DNA of 64,000 nt from Lepidodermella squamata. Lineage: Eukaryota > Gastrotricha. This document shows positions 9,701 through 21,260 of this stretch, in pieces (within the stretch, counting starts at the first letter, position 1; the number at the start of each line of letters is the position of its first letter). A program made the position numbers and the translations under genes. Under the pieces are notes generated by a model. The model made no database searches. It was given only the letters and a program-made list of their open reading frames with translations, and was not told the origin of the DNA. The DNA is taken from the NCBI GenBank assembly GCA_047495785.1, contig JBLDXI010000085.1, forward strand, positions 239,368-303,367, in the 5' to 3' direction.

Positions 9701-11629
9701 ATGAGGGCTTTGGCTTTATTTTGCTCTTTACTTTGCCTATTTGGAGGTGTTTCCTGCCAATGGAAACGCTGTATGTCACTGCTCGACAACTCATTCGTTG
9801 ACTGTTCGACTTCTTGTGATTCATTGAAGGAATACCAGGTTAATTTTATAATTTTTCCGATCTTTTTCAAAATTGGCAACAATTTTTTATTAGTCCGGTT
9901 CCAGCTTTTCCGCCTATGATTTGTGTCGAAATGGGGTGAGCGAGCATAAAGCATTCATTCCAAAGCTGATTTTTTATTCGAACTTCGAACAGAATGGTCG
10001 CATGTGTTACAAATTCGCAGCTCTGACTCCGAGTTGTCGGCCCGGCATAATTCCGTGTAAAGCTCCTGATGAAATATCGGTACGTAATTATTTCTTCAGA
10101 AATTAGCTCAGTTATTTAAAGTCATGCATTGATCAGTTCCAGCCATTCTACAGCCGATCACTACTTCGCTCGAGTTTGCAGTACTGCGAAATCGATAGGA
10201 ACAATTTTACGGTAAGTCGTCACCTTAAAAAAGATTTCGTCATAGGCAAGCCTGTTTGTTCATCACAGAATCAACATTTCAAGCAGTGTTCATCGAATAG
10301 TTTGTTGGTCACGTGCGTTCCTATTAACCAAAACTGCCCGATTAGTACGGTTTGTAAATAATTTAGCTATGAATTTTTTAAGCGGACCTTCGCCTGTGTT
10401 CTCCTAAAATTTCGGTGAATTCTTAGTCGGTAGAAACTGGTTACTAGTTTCTTAGATCTGGGAGGAGAACATTTTAACAAAACCATATCTATTCATTCAC
10501 TCTTCGAAAAAGGGACAGCTTGGCATGCAGTTACTGATATTCTTGTATTTTTCTTAGATTAATGGTAGCCAAACATTCGCAAACCTTGCTGCATGCGTTG
10601 ATGGGAAAGGTTAGGAGATTTTATTCTAAATTTCTTTGGGAATATTGCTATCTTTTATCAGTTCAAGTACCAGACAGTGAGAAGCCTCATGTTCGCTGTT
10701 TCAGCAACCCTGGACGAATCTTCAATGGCTGTCGCCTCAGTTCAACCGGCTGCACGGGTAGCAACGAGACCCAAGAAGCAGCCCCGAAGCCGTACATCAA
10801 CCGGGAAAATTGTCTTCGAGGCGTAAGATAATTTTTCATCTTTTTCTGATGAGGATTTGTTTTTTCCAGGCTGCTGCACAGTGTGATGTGGGCGGGACAA
10901 AGCTTTGTGTTGGTAGAGCCTGCCCTACTGGTTCGACTCAGGTAGGAAAACTTTCCTTGAGGTTACTTCTCTGCAAAAATCTTCACCGTTCGACAATAAA
11001 TCAAGGACAATTTTATGTTGAAATTTGTAATTTCAGATGAAGCTCTACTCAAATTCGACATCCTTCCAAATGAATTACGAGACTTGTTTGACAGACATTA
11101 AGCCGGTAAGTTTTGAACCATTTTTTTTAATTTCCGTGGCCGTGAAATGTTGTTTTTTCCACAGCCAGTCTATTTTCGGTGCCTCGGACCAATGGGCGTT
11201 GTTGCATGCCGCCAAACAGATTGTAACGGCGATGAGAAGAAATACCCATCGACCAGCTACATCAGCGAGACAGCTTGCCTCAACGCAGTCAAAACCGTGA
11301 CGTTGTATGCGCAGTCCAAGTTTCGCATTCAAACAAGTAATTTTTGCAAGAGCCTCGGTGGGCTATTGGCGACTTTCAAGACGCAGGCGGAACTTGACAA
11401 AGCTATGGTTGACAAAGGCGCGTTGGCGTTTGTCCACATTGGCCTGTCGAATCAATCTGGAAATTGGACTTGGGACGATGGCACGCCGTATGCCAACCTC
11501 CCGCCCTGGGAGTCTGGCTGGCCTACGCCGGCCGTAGTCTCCTGTGCCATGCTTTACGATGGCGGGATCATTAAAGTCGGCTACTTCAACGATGTAGCGC
11601 TTGGATTTTTCTGTGAAACTTTCGCTTAG
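9701..11629 (+). CDS. Secreted Cys-rich C-type lectin, 10 exons (copy 2)
   Basis: Exons: 9701-9838, 9894-9935, 9993-10079, 10137-10211, 10269-10349, 10558-10609, 10662-10822, 10870-10941, 11037-11105, 11165-11629; 413 residues. Signal peptide MRALALFCSLLCLFGGVSC, then the same Cys-rich region as the gene at 6091 (SLLDNSFVDCSTSC, FQPFYSRSLLRSS, VTCVPINQNCP, EKPHVRCFSNPG). The CTLD exon has CRQTDCNGDEKKYPS, GGLLATFKTQAELDKA, HIGLSNQSGNWTWDDGTPY and FFCETFA; the triplet before the second core cysteine region reads WPT, so Ca-dependent sugar binding is doubtful. Exon sizes match copy 1 almost exactly, showing tandem duplication. A poly(A) signal AATAAA lies near 11894. Confidence 0.9.
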
Positions 11630-12155
11630 CCTTGCTAAAACTGTTGAATTTGATTGGATTTTTATATGGACGATGCATGAGACAATTGAATGATAGTTCC
11701 TACTAATCATGCGATATTGGGATATTGATATCGGCATGCATGTTCATGTTCCTTATTATAGAAAATGCTAGCTTCAAGTCGCAGATGATGAATTTGTGAG
11801 CGACAAATTAAAAGTTGGTTATTAATTATTTTAACTCTCCGGTTATTTCCGCATATTTTGAGAATAATCGAAAATTCCTAAAATACCTATACCAATAAAA
11901 CATCTTAATTAATTAATTGATTAATTAATTAATAAAATAAATATTGATTAATCCGAGTAATTTCTTCAAAATGCCTCTCGCCTCGCTTCCAATTATATAT
12001 TTCAATTACGATGTTTTCAGCCGCAAGAGAAATCGACTATCTGATTATCTGATCCCCTGAATTTTACCTTCAAGGCAAAATGTTTTGTGCAACTCGGCAT
12101 CATGCATTTCTCGAAATGTGTCAAATAGGTACATAAAGGTTTTGTCCGAATGTTC

Positions 12156-12512
12156 TCAAGCTTTATACTCCTTGCATTTGTTGTTGCAATCGTCGAGTTT
12201 TATGAAAGCGAACGGCTTCACAGCATCGACTAAGCAAGAATCTTCGAGTTCGACACGAATGCATTTGTTGATATTATCGTCGAAGACGTAGGCCCATTTA
12301 GCTACGGGTTCGCAGCCGTCGTACTGGTCGCGGCGGAAGAACTCACGGTAAGCACATCGATCATGCTTCTGCCTGCCACCTGTACGACCTAGCAAGAGAA
12401 TAATTCAATAGAAGAGAATAATCTGAATGATGCCGAGACGCGACTTACATGCTACAGCCGCAGCAACAAGTAAGCACAGAGCAAAAAGTAGGCAAAATAG
12501 TTTTCGAAACAT
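12156..12512 (-). CDS. Small secreted Kunitz-like protein
   Basis: Two exons on the minus strand: 12449-12512 and 12156-12388, giving 98 residues. Exon 1 is a signal peptide (MFRKLFCLLFALCLLVAAAV). The mature part has six cysteines spaced C-13-C-16-C-8-C-15-C-3-C with a WAYVFDDNINKC stretch. This approximates the Kunitz/BPTI pattern (WYYD...C, last pair three apart), but gaps 1 and 4 are longer and the reactive-loop glycine-cysteine is replaced, so inhibitor activity is uncertain. It is convergent to the lectin gene ending at 11629. Alternatively it is an unnamed six-cysteine secreted peptide. Confidence 0.7.
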
Positions 12513-13322
12513 GTTCAGTGATTATAGCCGAATAAGCCCAAAACCAGTGCAGAGCGTAATGAGCTCGGTTCAATGGTTTTTTTTTCACCGATTTAACGTG
12601 AGCTACGGTAACTCGTTTGAATATTAATTTGTTTTCAGCATCATGAGCATCAGATCTCATTACGTTTCGCCCGCTCTGATGAACTTACCATTGGCTTACC
12701 ATTGGCACAGGATTGGGGGGAGGCATTGAATAGGGAATAGGAATTATCAGCATTTATAAAATGAGGTCGCAGTGGGCTTAAATATATCCACTGATCAGCT
12801 TCGAAGCAGCCCATTGGCAGTGTAGCCAGCCAATTGTAACCAGCCAGTGTACCCAGATTGAGCCTTACATGGTCTAAAACGCATCAAATAGCAAGAAAAA
12901 GAACTAAAATGAATTAATTTTCTGAAAATTCCGTTAATTGCAAGGTTTATGAAATAGGAAGGCCACGCCAATAACCCCAAGATATTGCAATTCATTCAAT
13001 TCATTTTCCATAAAAACGGATCATAATGAAATTCCTGAATAGCGGAGCTACTCTCATAATTGGATTATTGATGCGCAAGTGGGGTATGACGCATTTAGCA
13101 GTTATCAGCCCACTCAAAAACCTAGCCACACAACTATCTTAGTCTATCATGCGGTAAGATGACGGACTTAGAGGGTTATATATTATTTATCGTCAAGGTG
13201 AGTAGGTGTTGCATGCGCATGGCCTAGGGAGGTAGTGGGCGGACGTAGGCGTGCTAGAATCACCTTTTTCGTTCAAGCAGGCCAGGCAGAGTCTTACCTA
13301 CGTTTTTAATCTCTTCGATAAC
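12513..13322. other. Divergent intergenic region
   Basis: This lies between the minus-strand Kunitz-like gene and the plus-strand membrane protein and must hold both promoters. GGTTATATATTATTTAT near 13175 is a possible TATA region for the latter. No other feature is recognised. Confidence 0.4.
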
Positions 13323-16300
13323 ATGAATTACATTCTTGCAGCCTCTTTCCTTCTCATCTTTGCAAGATCCACTTGTTCGCAGGCAACAATTTGCTCTGGC
13401 GCAACTTACCAGCCGCAGTATTCGCTTGTAGACTTCTCGAACTTCAAGTGGGGAGGCCAGCGTAACTATATTCTCAAAACTATATCCTTGAGCAATTCGG
13501 ACAGTGGGACAGCGGCCGCTCCTAATCTATCAGTAAGTTGTTTGCTGCTACAGCGCTTCCCAGTAGTTGAACACCCCGATGGTATCTACCGGGTTGGACC
13601 AAATTTTCTCGGACTTTAAAATCCCACTAACAAGTGACATACCTACTTTCTTGTACATACTATTTCAATTTTCCTAAAATTTTTCATGCCATGAGATGGT
13701 ACTTCGTCTTTCATTTTAGAGTTTCTGAACCCATTTTCCGTGTATTTTCACATGGACCAACCTCTTTGGCTAATTTAAATCAACGCTCTTATTTATTAAT
13801 ATTGCTATCAAAAATCATTCACCAATGTAATTTTCAACAGCCGTTCACTCTCGACGACTTTTATGCTGAAATAACCATTTCGATGGCAACATATACCATT
13901 GAGAATCCTCACCCCGGGTTCAGCGTGCTATTCAACAGTGAGACATTTGGCAGTTATGATGGAATTCTGGACATGGGTATGGCTTTCTTTCCTACCTTTA
14001 TTTTACGCCTCATGTTCCACGTATGGCCTCAGGGTTGCGCTTAACAATATCCCCGGCGACTGGCTCTGTTATTGGAGGCTGGTTTCCTTTGCCCGACGCC
14101 AAAAAATGGTTGGACATGGGCAAGAGCCAATCATGCGCTTCGTACGCCATGTGCTGGACTGGCTCGCAAACGCTGATGATGACATACCTGAGCGGGAAAA
14201 AAGTCACGTGGAAGTTACGAATGAGCCGGAACAGCGTGTCACTTTCCGCTTGCGTTTTCAACACTAGTGACTGCTTGAAAACCCTGGAGAATGCTGCGCT
14301 GCCAGCTTCCTTACAGACTACGTTCGGCGATTTGGATACTTATTTTTCGGTGATGGCTGCAACCGATAAGGCAGTCGAAGTTTACTCGATTACTGTCTGG
14401 GACTGCGCAACGGGATCAACCACAACAGTGGCTCCCACGGTTAGTAGAAAAGTTCATTAAACCCTTCCGTGAATGAATAATCGCATTGTTTGATTAAAGT
14501 GCGCCTTAAAAATCGAACTTTTGCATAAATTATTGATCCCCCGCAATGAGTGCAGATGTTATTTTCTCATGCGCTGTCGGCATTTTCTAGGTTAATCCGA
14601 GTTGATTAACTTTGCAAAATATTAGAAAAGTTCGGTGAAATCAAGTTAGTATCTCAATATCAACTTGAGTTTCGATCCTAATTTGAAGTCCTGTCTTTTA
14701 AGGAGGAAGGGAGAATCCTGGATTTTAGAAATGCTTAGAATTCGACATCCCCAAAACATTCTAATAAAGACTAATCCAAGAATACAAGAATCGGGCAGAC
14801 TGTCATAACAGCAAATACCAAAAACAGCAAACGCGACAAAACAGAAAATTTTTTCAACTTGCAGAACAGCAGAAAGTCGATGCATAGTAAGTTTTTGCTG
14901 TTTCGTTGCAAAATAAAAAAATTCTGTTTTGTCTTAATTGCTGTTCTGCGGAGTTGTTGTTTTGTCGCTGTACCAAGAATCGTCCTTCAACTAACTTCGA
15001 AAATATAACATAAAATTCGCCCAACTCCACTACTAGCCAGACATTTTTCTATTACCGGTAAAGGTCCAACCGCAAAGTCTGATGTGCTCGAAAGGAGTAT
15101 TCCAGCCGCAACTCTCGATGCAAAGCTTGATCGACCTCGTTACAAACTGGACGTACAACGTTGACCTAAAAAAATCCTACCAATACCAGGCTATGAGTTT
15201 GTCAACCGAGAATGATTCACGCGCAGCTATGTTTACGAAAGCGGTCAGTATAGATCAGCCAAAGTATTTGAGGAATTAAAGAAACTTTTGTAATTCACAG
15301 AAGTTCAATCTAACAGATTACTACGTGGAGGCAGTATTAGGCAGTCGTCTGGATTCTGCAGCCCTATTTGCCATCTCTCAAACCTGGAATTCCACTGATA
15401 CTAAAGTCACCGGTAAGCTAAATTTCCGCGAATTAGATGGAATGACACTGCATTCTTCCATTAATAGGACTTGGCATTTATCTCCCAAATGTGGATAGGG
15501 ATTCTACTGAGGATCGTGATGTTCCTTTAGGTCGATATTTGACTGCAAATTTCTTGAATAAAGACGGCGACCAGTCGAAGATACGAAATTGCAGTGGCGC
15601 CAATGCGTGCTATATGCCAAATCAGCATTTCATCACATCGTACATGCAAACGGGATCTGTTTGGCAGCTCAGAGTGAAAGGCAACGATTTTTCTTTAAAT
15701 GTGTGTCGTGCCGGTTTGAAATATTGCGCACGCGTGTTCAATGCAACTATCGACCATGGCATGGATTTCTCACGCATGAACCTATCTCTGGGAATCATTG
15801 CAGCTGATGCCCATTCAAGCGTCGGTGTGTTTTCTATCAGCGTTTGGGACTGTTCGCAAACTGCTAGTGGAACGGCTGCAACTTCGAAACCTGAACTGCC
15901 AGTTTGCTCGAACGCGGTTTTGCAGCCGCAATTTTCGATGGCTAATATAAGTCTATTCAAAGCGAACTGGGAATACGTTCAATCAAGCTGGCGACCCAGT
16001 GAGAGCTATTTTTCGGGTTATATGAAGCTCAGCGAAGTTGACTCAGCGTCATCGTGGGTGATTTCGCAGAACGTGAGAAATTTTTTCGAAAATTTGTATC
16101 AATATAAATTAAGTTTTCGAACATCACAGGCATTTAAACTCGACGATTTCACCGCTGAGATAACAATGATTCTGGAACCATATGAAGCTAATCACTCAGG
16201 GTTTGGAATTTTCCTCACTAACCAGTACTCTAAAAGTCGACAAATGCAATATGCAATTAGCGGCAGCGACAATATCGGTGAGATTCCCTGCAGTTCTTTT

Positions 16301-19021
16301 TGCCTCATTATATTATTGCTGCGTTTCAGGACTCGCCTTCATCATATCACCTGTGAAGCGAAGCATATTCGGCGGTTTTTTGGGTCCAGATCCCGATGAA
16401 ACTAAGTGGGGCAGCCGGAATAACGGCGGACCTTGTGGATCGTTTGAGTGGTGCTGGAAAGATCCGTCCAACCTGATGGATCTTTACCTTAACGGCCGGA
16501 CCGTGACGTGGAAGCTGCGAGTTACTACAACGAGTATTTCGCTTGACTTTTGCTTGGTTGAAACCAGCGATTGCATAAGAACACTCGATAAGGTCGCACT
16601 GTCTACTTCTTACCAATCGATGTTTGGCGGCATGAATTCGTATTTGATGATATCAGCCACGACTAACCAGGAGATCAATTTGAATGCAGTCAATGTATGG
16701 AACTGCGCCGATGCGAACTACGCTCCAGCGGCATCGGCAAGTTACTTAATTATTGATCTTATCGATAAATTATAAGGTACCAAAGTTTTTACTACAATTG
16801 TGCCATAGGGAAATAGCTCTATGAATTTTTAATTATTTTATTATTCAATTTTGTACTAATTTGTAATATTTAGTTTTTAATTAATTTTAATATTTCAAGG
16901 TGGATTTTTTACTATTTATTTTCTTTGAAAATCTCACAGGGCTATTTTTTCATTGTTTGAAATTTTAAGATTAGCTTGCCATAGAAAAATCATAATGGCT
17001 AGCTATATAATATTCTCTTATTTTTTGAATAATTCGCTGCCCTTTATATAAATGCGCAGCGAGATAATATTTATCCAATTATCTATTTTATCAGCAGCTG
17101 CAAGCTCACAATCTGATGTGTCCCAAAGGCATCCAGCAACAAAGATTTTCATATGAAAACAACGAAAATCCATCAAATGCTTGGGATATCTACACCAATC
17201 CTATTCAATTGCCATTCGACTACTTGTCTTTTGGTACTCTCAGGCTGTCAATGCTCAAAAATGTATCCATGTGGAGCAAAGCTGTAAGTAGATTTTATGC
17301 TCTGCGTATTGGTTTTTTTCCAACTGATCGGACTTTCAGAGCTTCAACTTGACCGACTTCTACGTTGAAGCATTGCTGACGCCAATATCTGGTGGCGTCG
17401 TTTTGATGATTGCCAACAGTTCGGTGATTATCAGGCCCGATTCTAGCGGCAACTTGAATCAATCCTTTGATATCAACGACATGATTGTCAATAAAAATTC
17501 GTTCTCAGGTTTGAGCTTTTTCAATTGAAAACATTAACCTAGTGTTTCCTGTTCACAGGCCTTGCAATCTACGCCTTGGCCACCCAAGGTGTACCTCAAG
17601 AATATTCGACGCTGAACTTGAAGAGCCAAGCCAATACTCCATGCTATCAATTGGACGGCACTCAGTCGCACTGCTTTCTCAATTGCACCACATCCGATGC
17701 GTGCTATAAACAATCGCGTTTGTTCCTGGAAACATATACCGGTTACCAATCAATTTTGCAAATTCGAATGCGGAACAAGGAAGTTACTGTCGACGTTTGC
17801 CGCGTTAATTCCAATTTTTGCTCACGAATCTTCGCCACGACATTGAGCAATAACTTGAATTTTGCCAGCATGAATAATTCATTTGGCATAAGCGCTACTG
17901 GCATACTTGATTTATCTTCGGTCAAAGTCTGGGATTGCGCAATACCTTTCACTGGAACGGGATCGGTTGAAGCATTGGCAAAGATGACAGCCGATAAGTT
18001 ACCTGAGAGCGACAAAGGCTTAGCAAATCTCCTGCCCCCATCTTCAGGCCTCTCAACATCTGACTGGTCGTCGTGCTCCACAACTTGCGGAATCGGTTTG
18101 AAATGGCGACTAACGGCGAATGGAACGAAAGAGAGCCAACAGTGCTCGAATTCAGTCCGATGCCCAGCGACGGCAGAGGAACAATCGCGCGGTGTCGATT
18201 TGATCTTTTCGCCTGTTCCAACACTGGACGGCTATTTCAAGGCGAGAAAGGCGATCAAAGTCACCCTGGCGAAGAAGGTCAGTGATGTCTGCGCGAAAAA
18301 CTACTCGAAATGCTGCCCGGTTTACACTGCAGGGACAACAAGTCCTTCTTTCAGCTACGTCGAAGCCGATGATCTGATCGATTCCAACTACGCCAATACT
18401 TCGCTGAAGGTGAATGGCTGCTGCTTCAGGGTTACGATTTTGATCAGCAAAATTACACCAAGCAAATTTTGCGAGGCTGGTGGGAAGCTGAAATCAGCCA
18501 GTAGTAGGAAGAAACGTGCGACAGCAGATTCCACTACGTTGAGCCAGGCAGATCTCAGCGCGGTGATTGCAGACCCTGATTTCAAGAAAGCACTATCGAC
18601 AGAGCTTGGCTATTTAGTCGAAACGAATGCCTGCTTACCAACTGAGAGTCGGTGCTCCGGGGAAGACGCTCTACCATCGCAGCAATCCTCTCAGTCAAGT
18701 GGCGATTCTGGATCAAGTGGACTGAGCCAAACTACGATAATTATCATTGGGTCAGTTGTGGGGGGAGTTGTAGTCCTTGGAGCTGCGATCGGCTTAATCG
18801 CTTACTTTTGCTGCGTTAAGAAGAACGCGGCGAATAAGATATCACCGCCCTATCAACCGAGCGATCGAAGGATGTCGACTGGAGTTGGAGCGAATGATTG
18901 GTATACAGATCCGAAGGCGGGGGTTTATGCTCCTCAGCGGGCTTCTTCGAACGGAATGCCGGTTCAGTTCTCCGGTCAATATCCGATTCATTCGCAGAAG
19001 CCCTACGGCAACAATTGTTGA
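13323..19021 (+). CDS. Single-pass membrane protein with four novel repeats and TSP1
   Basis: Eleven exons: 13323-13532, 13841-13976, 14033-14439, 15064-15243, 15301-15412, 15468-16072, 16130-16277, 16330-16736, 17095-17283, 17340-17508, 17559-19021; 1341 residues. Signal peptide MNYILAASFLLIFARSTCS. Four repeats of ~180-240 residues follow (about 24-251, 252-490, 491-735, 736-982). Each has C-x-G-x-x-QPQ(F/Y)S, then F-x-L-x-DF-x-(A/V)E, a pair of cysteines around a CY or SY motif, V-T-W-K-L-R or equivalent, a VC...C pair, and ends in VWDC/VWNC. After them comes a TSP1-like motif (DWSSCSTTCGIG, ~1022-1033), an RKKR furin-like site (~1171), a Ser-rich stalk, a transmembrane helix (~1246-1273) followed by CCVKK, and a 68-residue tail. 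Probably a surface adhesion or recognition receptor. The intron after 16736 uses a GC donor (GCAAGT). The repeated domain is not one I can name. Confidence 0.85.
14802..14974 (-). mobile_element. MITE rich in ACAGCAAA / CGACAAAAC motifs (copy 2)
   Basis: Inverse orientation relative to 8828-8985: it begins GTCATAACAGCAAATAC and ends TTTTGTCGCTGTACC. End sequences and internal motifs match the first copy, but the centres differ. It sits in intron 3 of the membrane protein gene. Confidence 0.7.
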
Positions 19022-19344
19022 CTACTGATAACTGAGTTTCAAAGATGCACGGCTTATACATCAAAACAAATACTTTTGTTACATATTTGAGTATGGTTAC
19101 ATGATCTGTAAAGAAGCTCTGTAAAGAACCCATGGTTCATGGTTCAATTAATTGTCAAATTTGACGATGATCCTGTGTGGTGTTTTATCAAATAAAAATG
19201 GGTTGAAACGACAGCTGTGTATAAGCTCACATCAAGTAAGCATTCAATAAAGCGGTCCGGAACTACCGCTGAATGCGTATTTTCGCAAATTAAAGTGTCT
19301 TCACAAGTGGGGTCCTGCAAACCCACCTTTGTCGGCTGTTCAAT

Positions 19345-19535
19345 GTGTCCCTTGGCAGTCGATGCGTGCCTCAAGCTTGGAAAGAAGTGGTCATTGTGCC
19401 TATTCCGAAGGCCGGCAAGCCGCAGGACCATGTCTCGTCCCAGTATTTCCTATCTCCCTGCTGCCGACCAACGCTAAACAGCTGGAGTCGATCGTGGCTC
19501 GGTGGATGACCCAGTTTCTCGCAGAAAAGTACAGG
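19345..19535 (+). pseudogene. Non-LTR retrotransposon reverse-transcriptase relic
   Basis: One frame reads WKEVVIVPIPKAGKPQDH and the next PISLLPTNAKQLESIVARW, so a frameshift near 19435 separates the two halves of the conserved W-K...PIPKxGK...YRPISLLP...K reverse transcriptase motif. The rest of the element is missing. It lies ~320 bases downstream of the membrane protein gene. Confidence 0.7.
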
Positions 19536-20007
19536 GGTGCTGGGGTGTCGCGACGCCCCGTCTCCGTGATTCCAACCCGAGGAAGGGTGAAAAAGCCACA
19601 GGGCCACAGGAGCTACCCTTTGGTTTCTTCGGCTGGAAATCCATTTCGAGATCCAACCAACTAGTCCTTCGCCAACATTTCCAGCTCATTTATCAATGTT
19701 TACCCGCTCAAATGCCGATGCGTTTAGATTTTCCAATTCGCGAATACACATGCTTGTTTACAATTTTGTTGCTCTTTAACTGCAATTAGTTGCCGAAGCC
19801 GTTATTTCTGCTCGAGACAACTTGGAAACTCCGGTCAGTCTCTTTTAAGCGATGCGAGAACCAACGTATAGTCGTGGCAACACCGTCTTCTCAACTTTAA
19901 TCTCACCGTCTCTCATGTTATAAACTTTCGCTCAAACTTAATCCCTAATCCTCGCTGTATAACTGAGCTGAATTTGTTGTTTAATTCACTGCTATGATCA
20001 GTAATTG
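19536..20007. other. Intergenic, nothing recognised
   Basis: The GC-richer stretch just after the reverse-transcriptase relic may be more of the same element but matches no motif I know. The rest is unremarkable. Confidence 0.35.
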
Positions 20008-20094
20008 CGAGGCCGTCACTGCGAACAGCAAACGCCTGAAAAAATCATTCAAGTGCTAATTATCACAACGGACAAGGCGAATCGTATAGAAAGA
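20008..20094 (+). promoter_or_regulatory. Conserved upstream block of N-module lectin genes (copy 2)
   Basis: GAGGCCGTCACTGCGAACAG followed by AAAATCATTCAAGTGCTAAT and ACAAGGCGAATCG. Best match to 712-793; even the preceding GTAATT is shared. It lies about 50 bases before the ATG at 20140. Confidence 0.6.
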
Positions 20095-20139
20095 AATCAT
20101 TTTCATGCCATTATACAAAGTTTTCATATTACAGAAACT

Positions 20140-21260
20140 ATGGTATTGATCGTTTTAATAATAACCATCGTCGTTGTGGGTTTGTCTAAATTTAAAATGT
20201 AAATTAGATAACTAAGCGGTGCTTTTTCGATCAGGCTTCTCTTTTTCTGAAGCGGGGATTCCTACTGCCAGGCGACAATCGAAGCACAGAGCATGGCGGC
20301 GTATCGCCCTCGGCGACGATGCTAACACCAACTCGAATGTGAACCGTCTCGAGGGTTCGCCGTATTTCTACTATGCAATTGATGACGGCAGCGACCAAGT
20401 GGCTCCGCTGGTGCTGCCATGGTGGATCTACTACCACCCAGAACCTACGACGCCAACGGCGACGACAACGACAACGACAACAACAACAACAACAACAACA
20501 AATGCCCCGGTAAGGCTTATTTATGTAGTCCTTTATGTAGGAGGATACTCGTAGGGCTCATTTCCTATTACTGCTTAAATCCCAGATAATTGGGGCCTTT
20601 TTTAACTAAAATTTTCTTTAATGACACGATTTTACAACTCTGAACGAAGCTGAATAAATAAGAGTGGCCAAAGAAAACATGCCGGCTCTTCCCCGACCAT
20701 CAAAAATCTGAATCTTGGGACTATTTATAATGCTTCCCTCGATGAACGACGTAATGATCTAATTTCCATTAATTTTCATCGATGCTATTTTTCAGGCTGT
20801 ATTTTCTCGCTGTCTCGGTCCTGATGGCGTTGTGACATGCCGATCGACAGCCTGCGACGGTAGTGAGAAGAAATACCCGCAGACGACCTATGCCAGCAAG
20901 TCAGCATGCGAGAACGCCGTGAAAACGTTGGCATTCTACCCTATCGGCGGGCCACTCGCTAATGCCGTCACATATTGTACGAACCTCGGCGGACTGCTAG
21001 CGAGCATCAAGACCCAGGCGGAGCTTGATCTAGCCATGACGCTCAAAGGCGCATTTAACCAAGCTCACATTGGTCTGTCGAATGTATCCGGGCAATGGCG
21101 ATGGTCTGATGGCTCGCTCTACGCTAACATGCCGCCCTGGGGCACCAGCCAACCAGATGCTGGGCCCAATTCTTGTGCCGTTCTTTACACTGGGGCTGTT
21201 GTTTATGATGGAGGCTGCGGCGCGTTGGCACCTGGATTCATGTGCGAAACATTTGCCTGA
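20140..21260 (+). CDS. Secreted N-module C-type lectin
   Basis: Exons 20140-20179, 20235-20509 and 20796-21260; 259 residues. Signal peptide MVLIVLIITIVVVG. The N-module has SKHRAWRRIALGDDANTNSN, GSPYFYYAIDDG and VLPWWIYYHP, then a nearly pure Thr linker encoded by an (ACA/ACG)n repeat. The CTLD has CRSTACDGSEKKYPQ, TYCTNLGGLLASIKTQAELD, HIGLSNVSGQW, a QPD triplet before GPNSC, YDGGC in place of the usual WND...C, and FMCETFA. QPD is the galactose-type triplet in classical CTLDs; since WND is altered, sugar binding is only suggested. The CTLD is closest to that of the gene at 28886. Intron phases are 1 and 0. Confidence 0.9.

Noticed and set aside
13251-13322. Upstream in-frame ATG for the membrane protein
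   Set aside because: Starting there would put 24 polar residues before the signal peptide; the ATG at 13323 gives a clean signal sequence.
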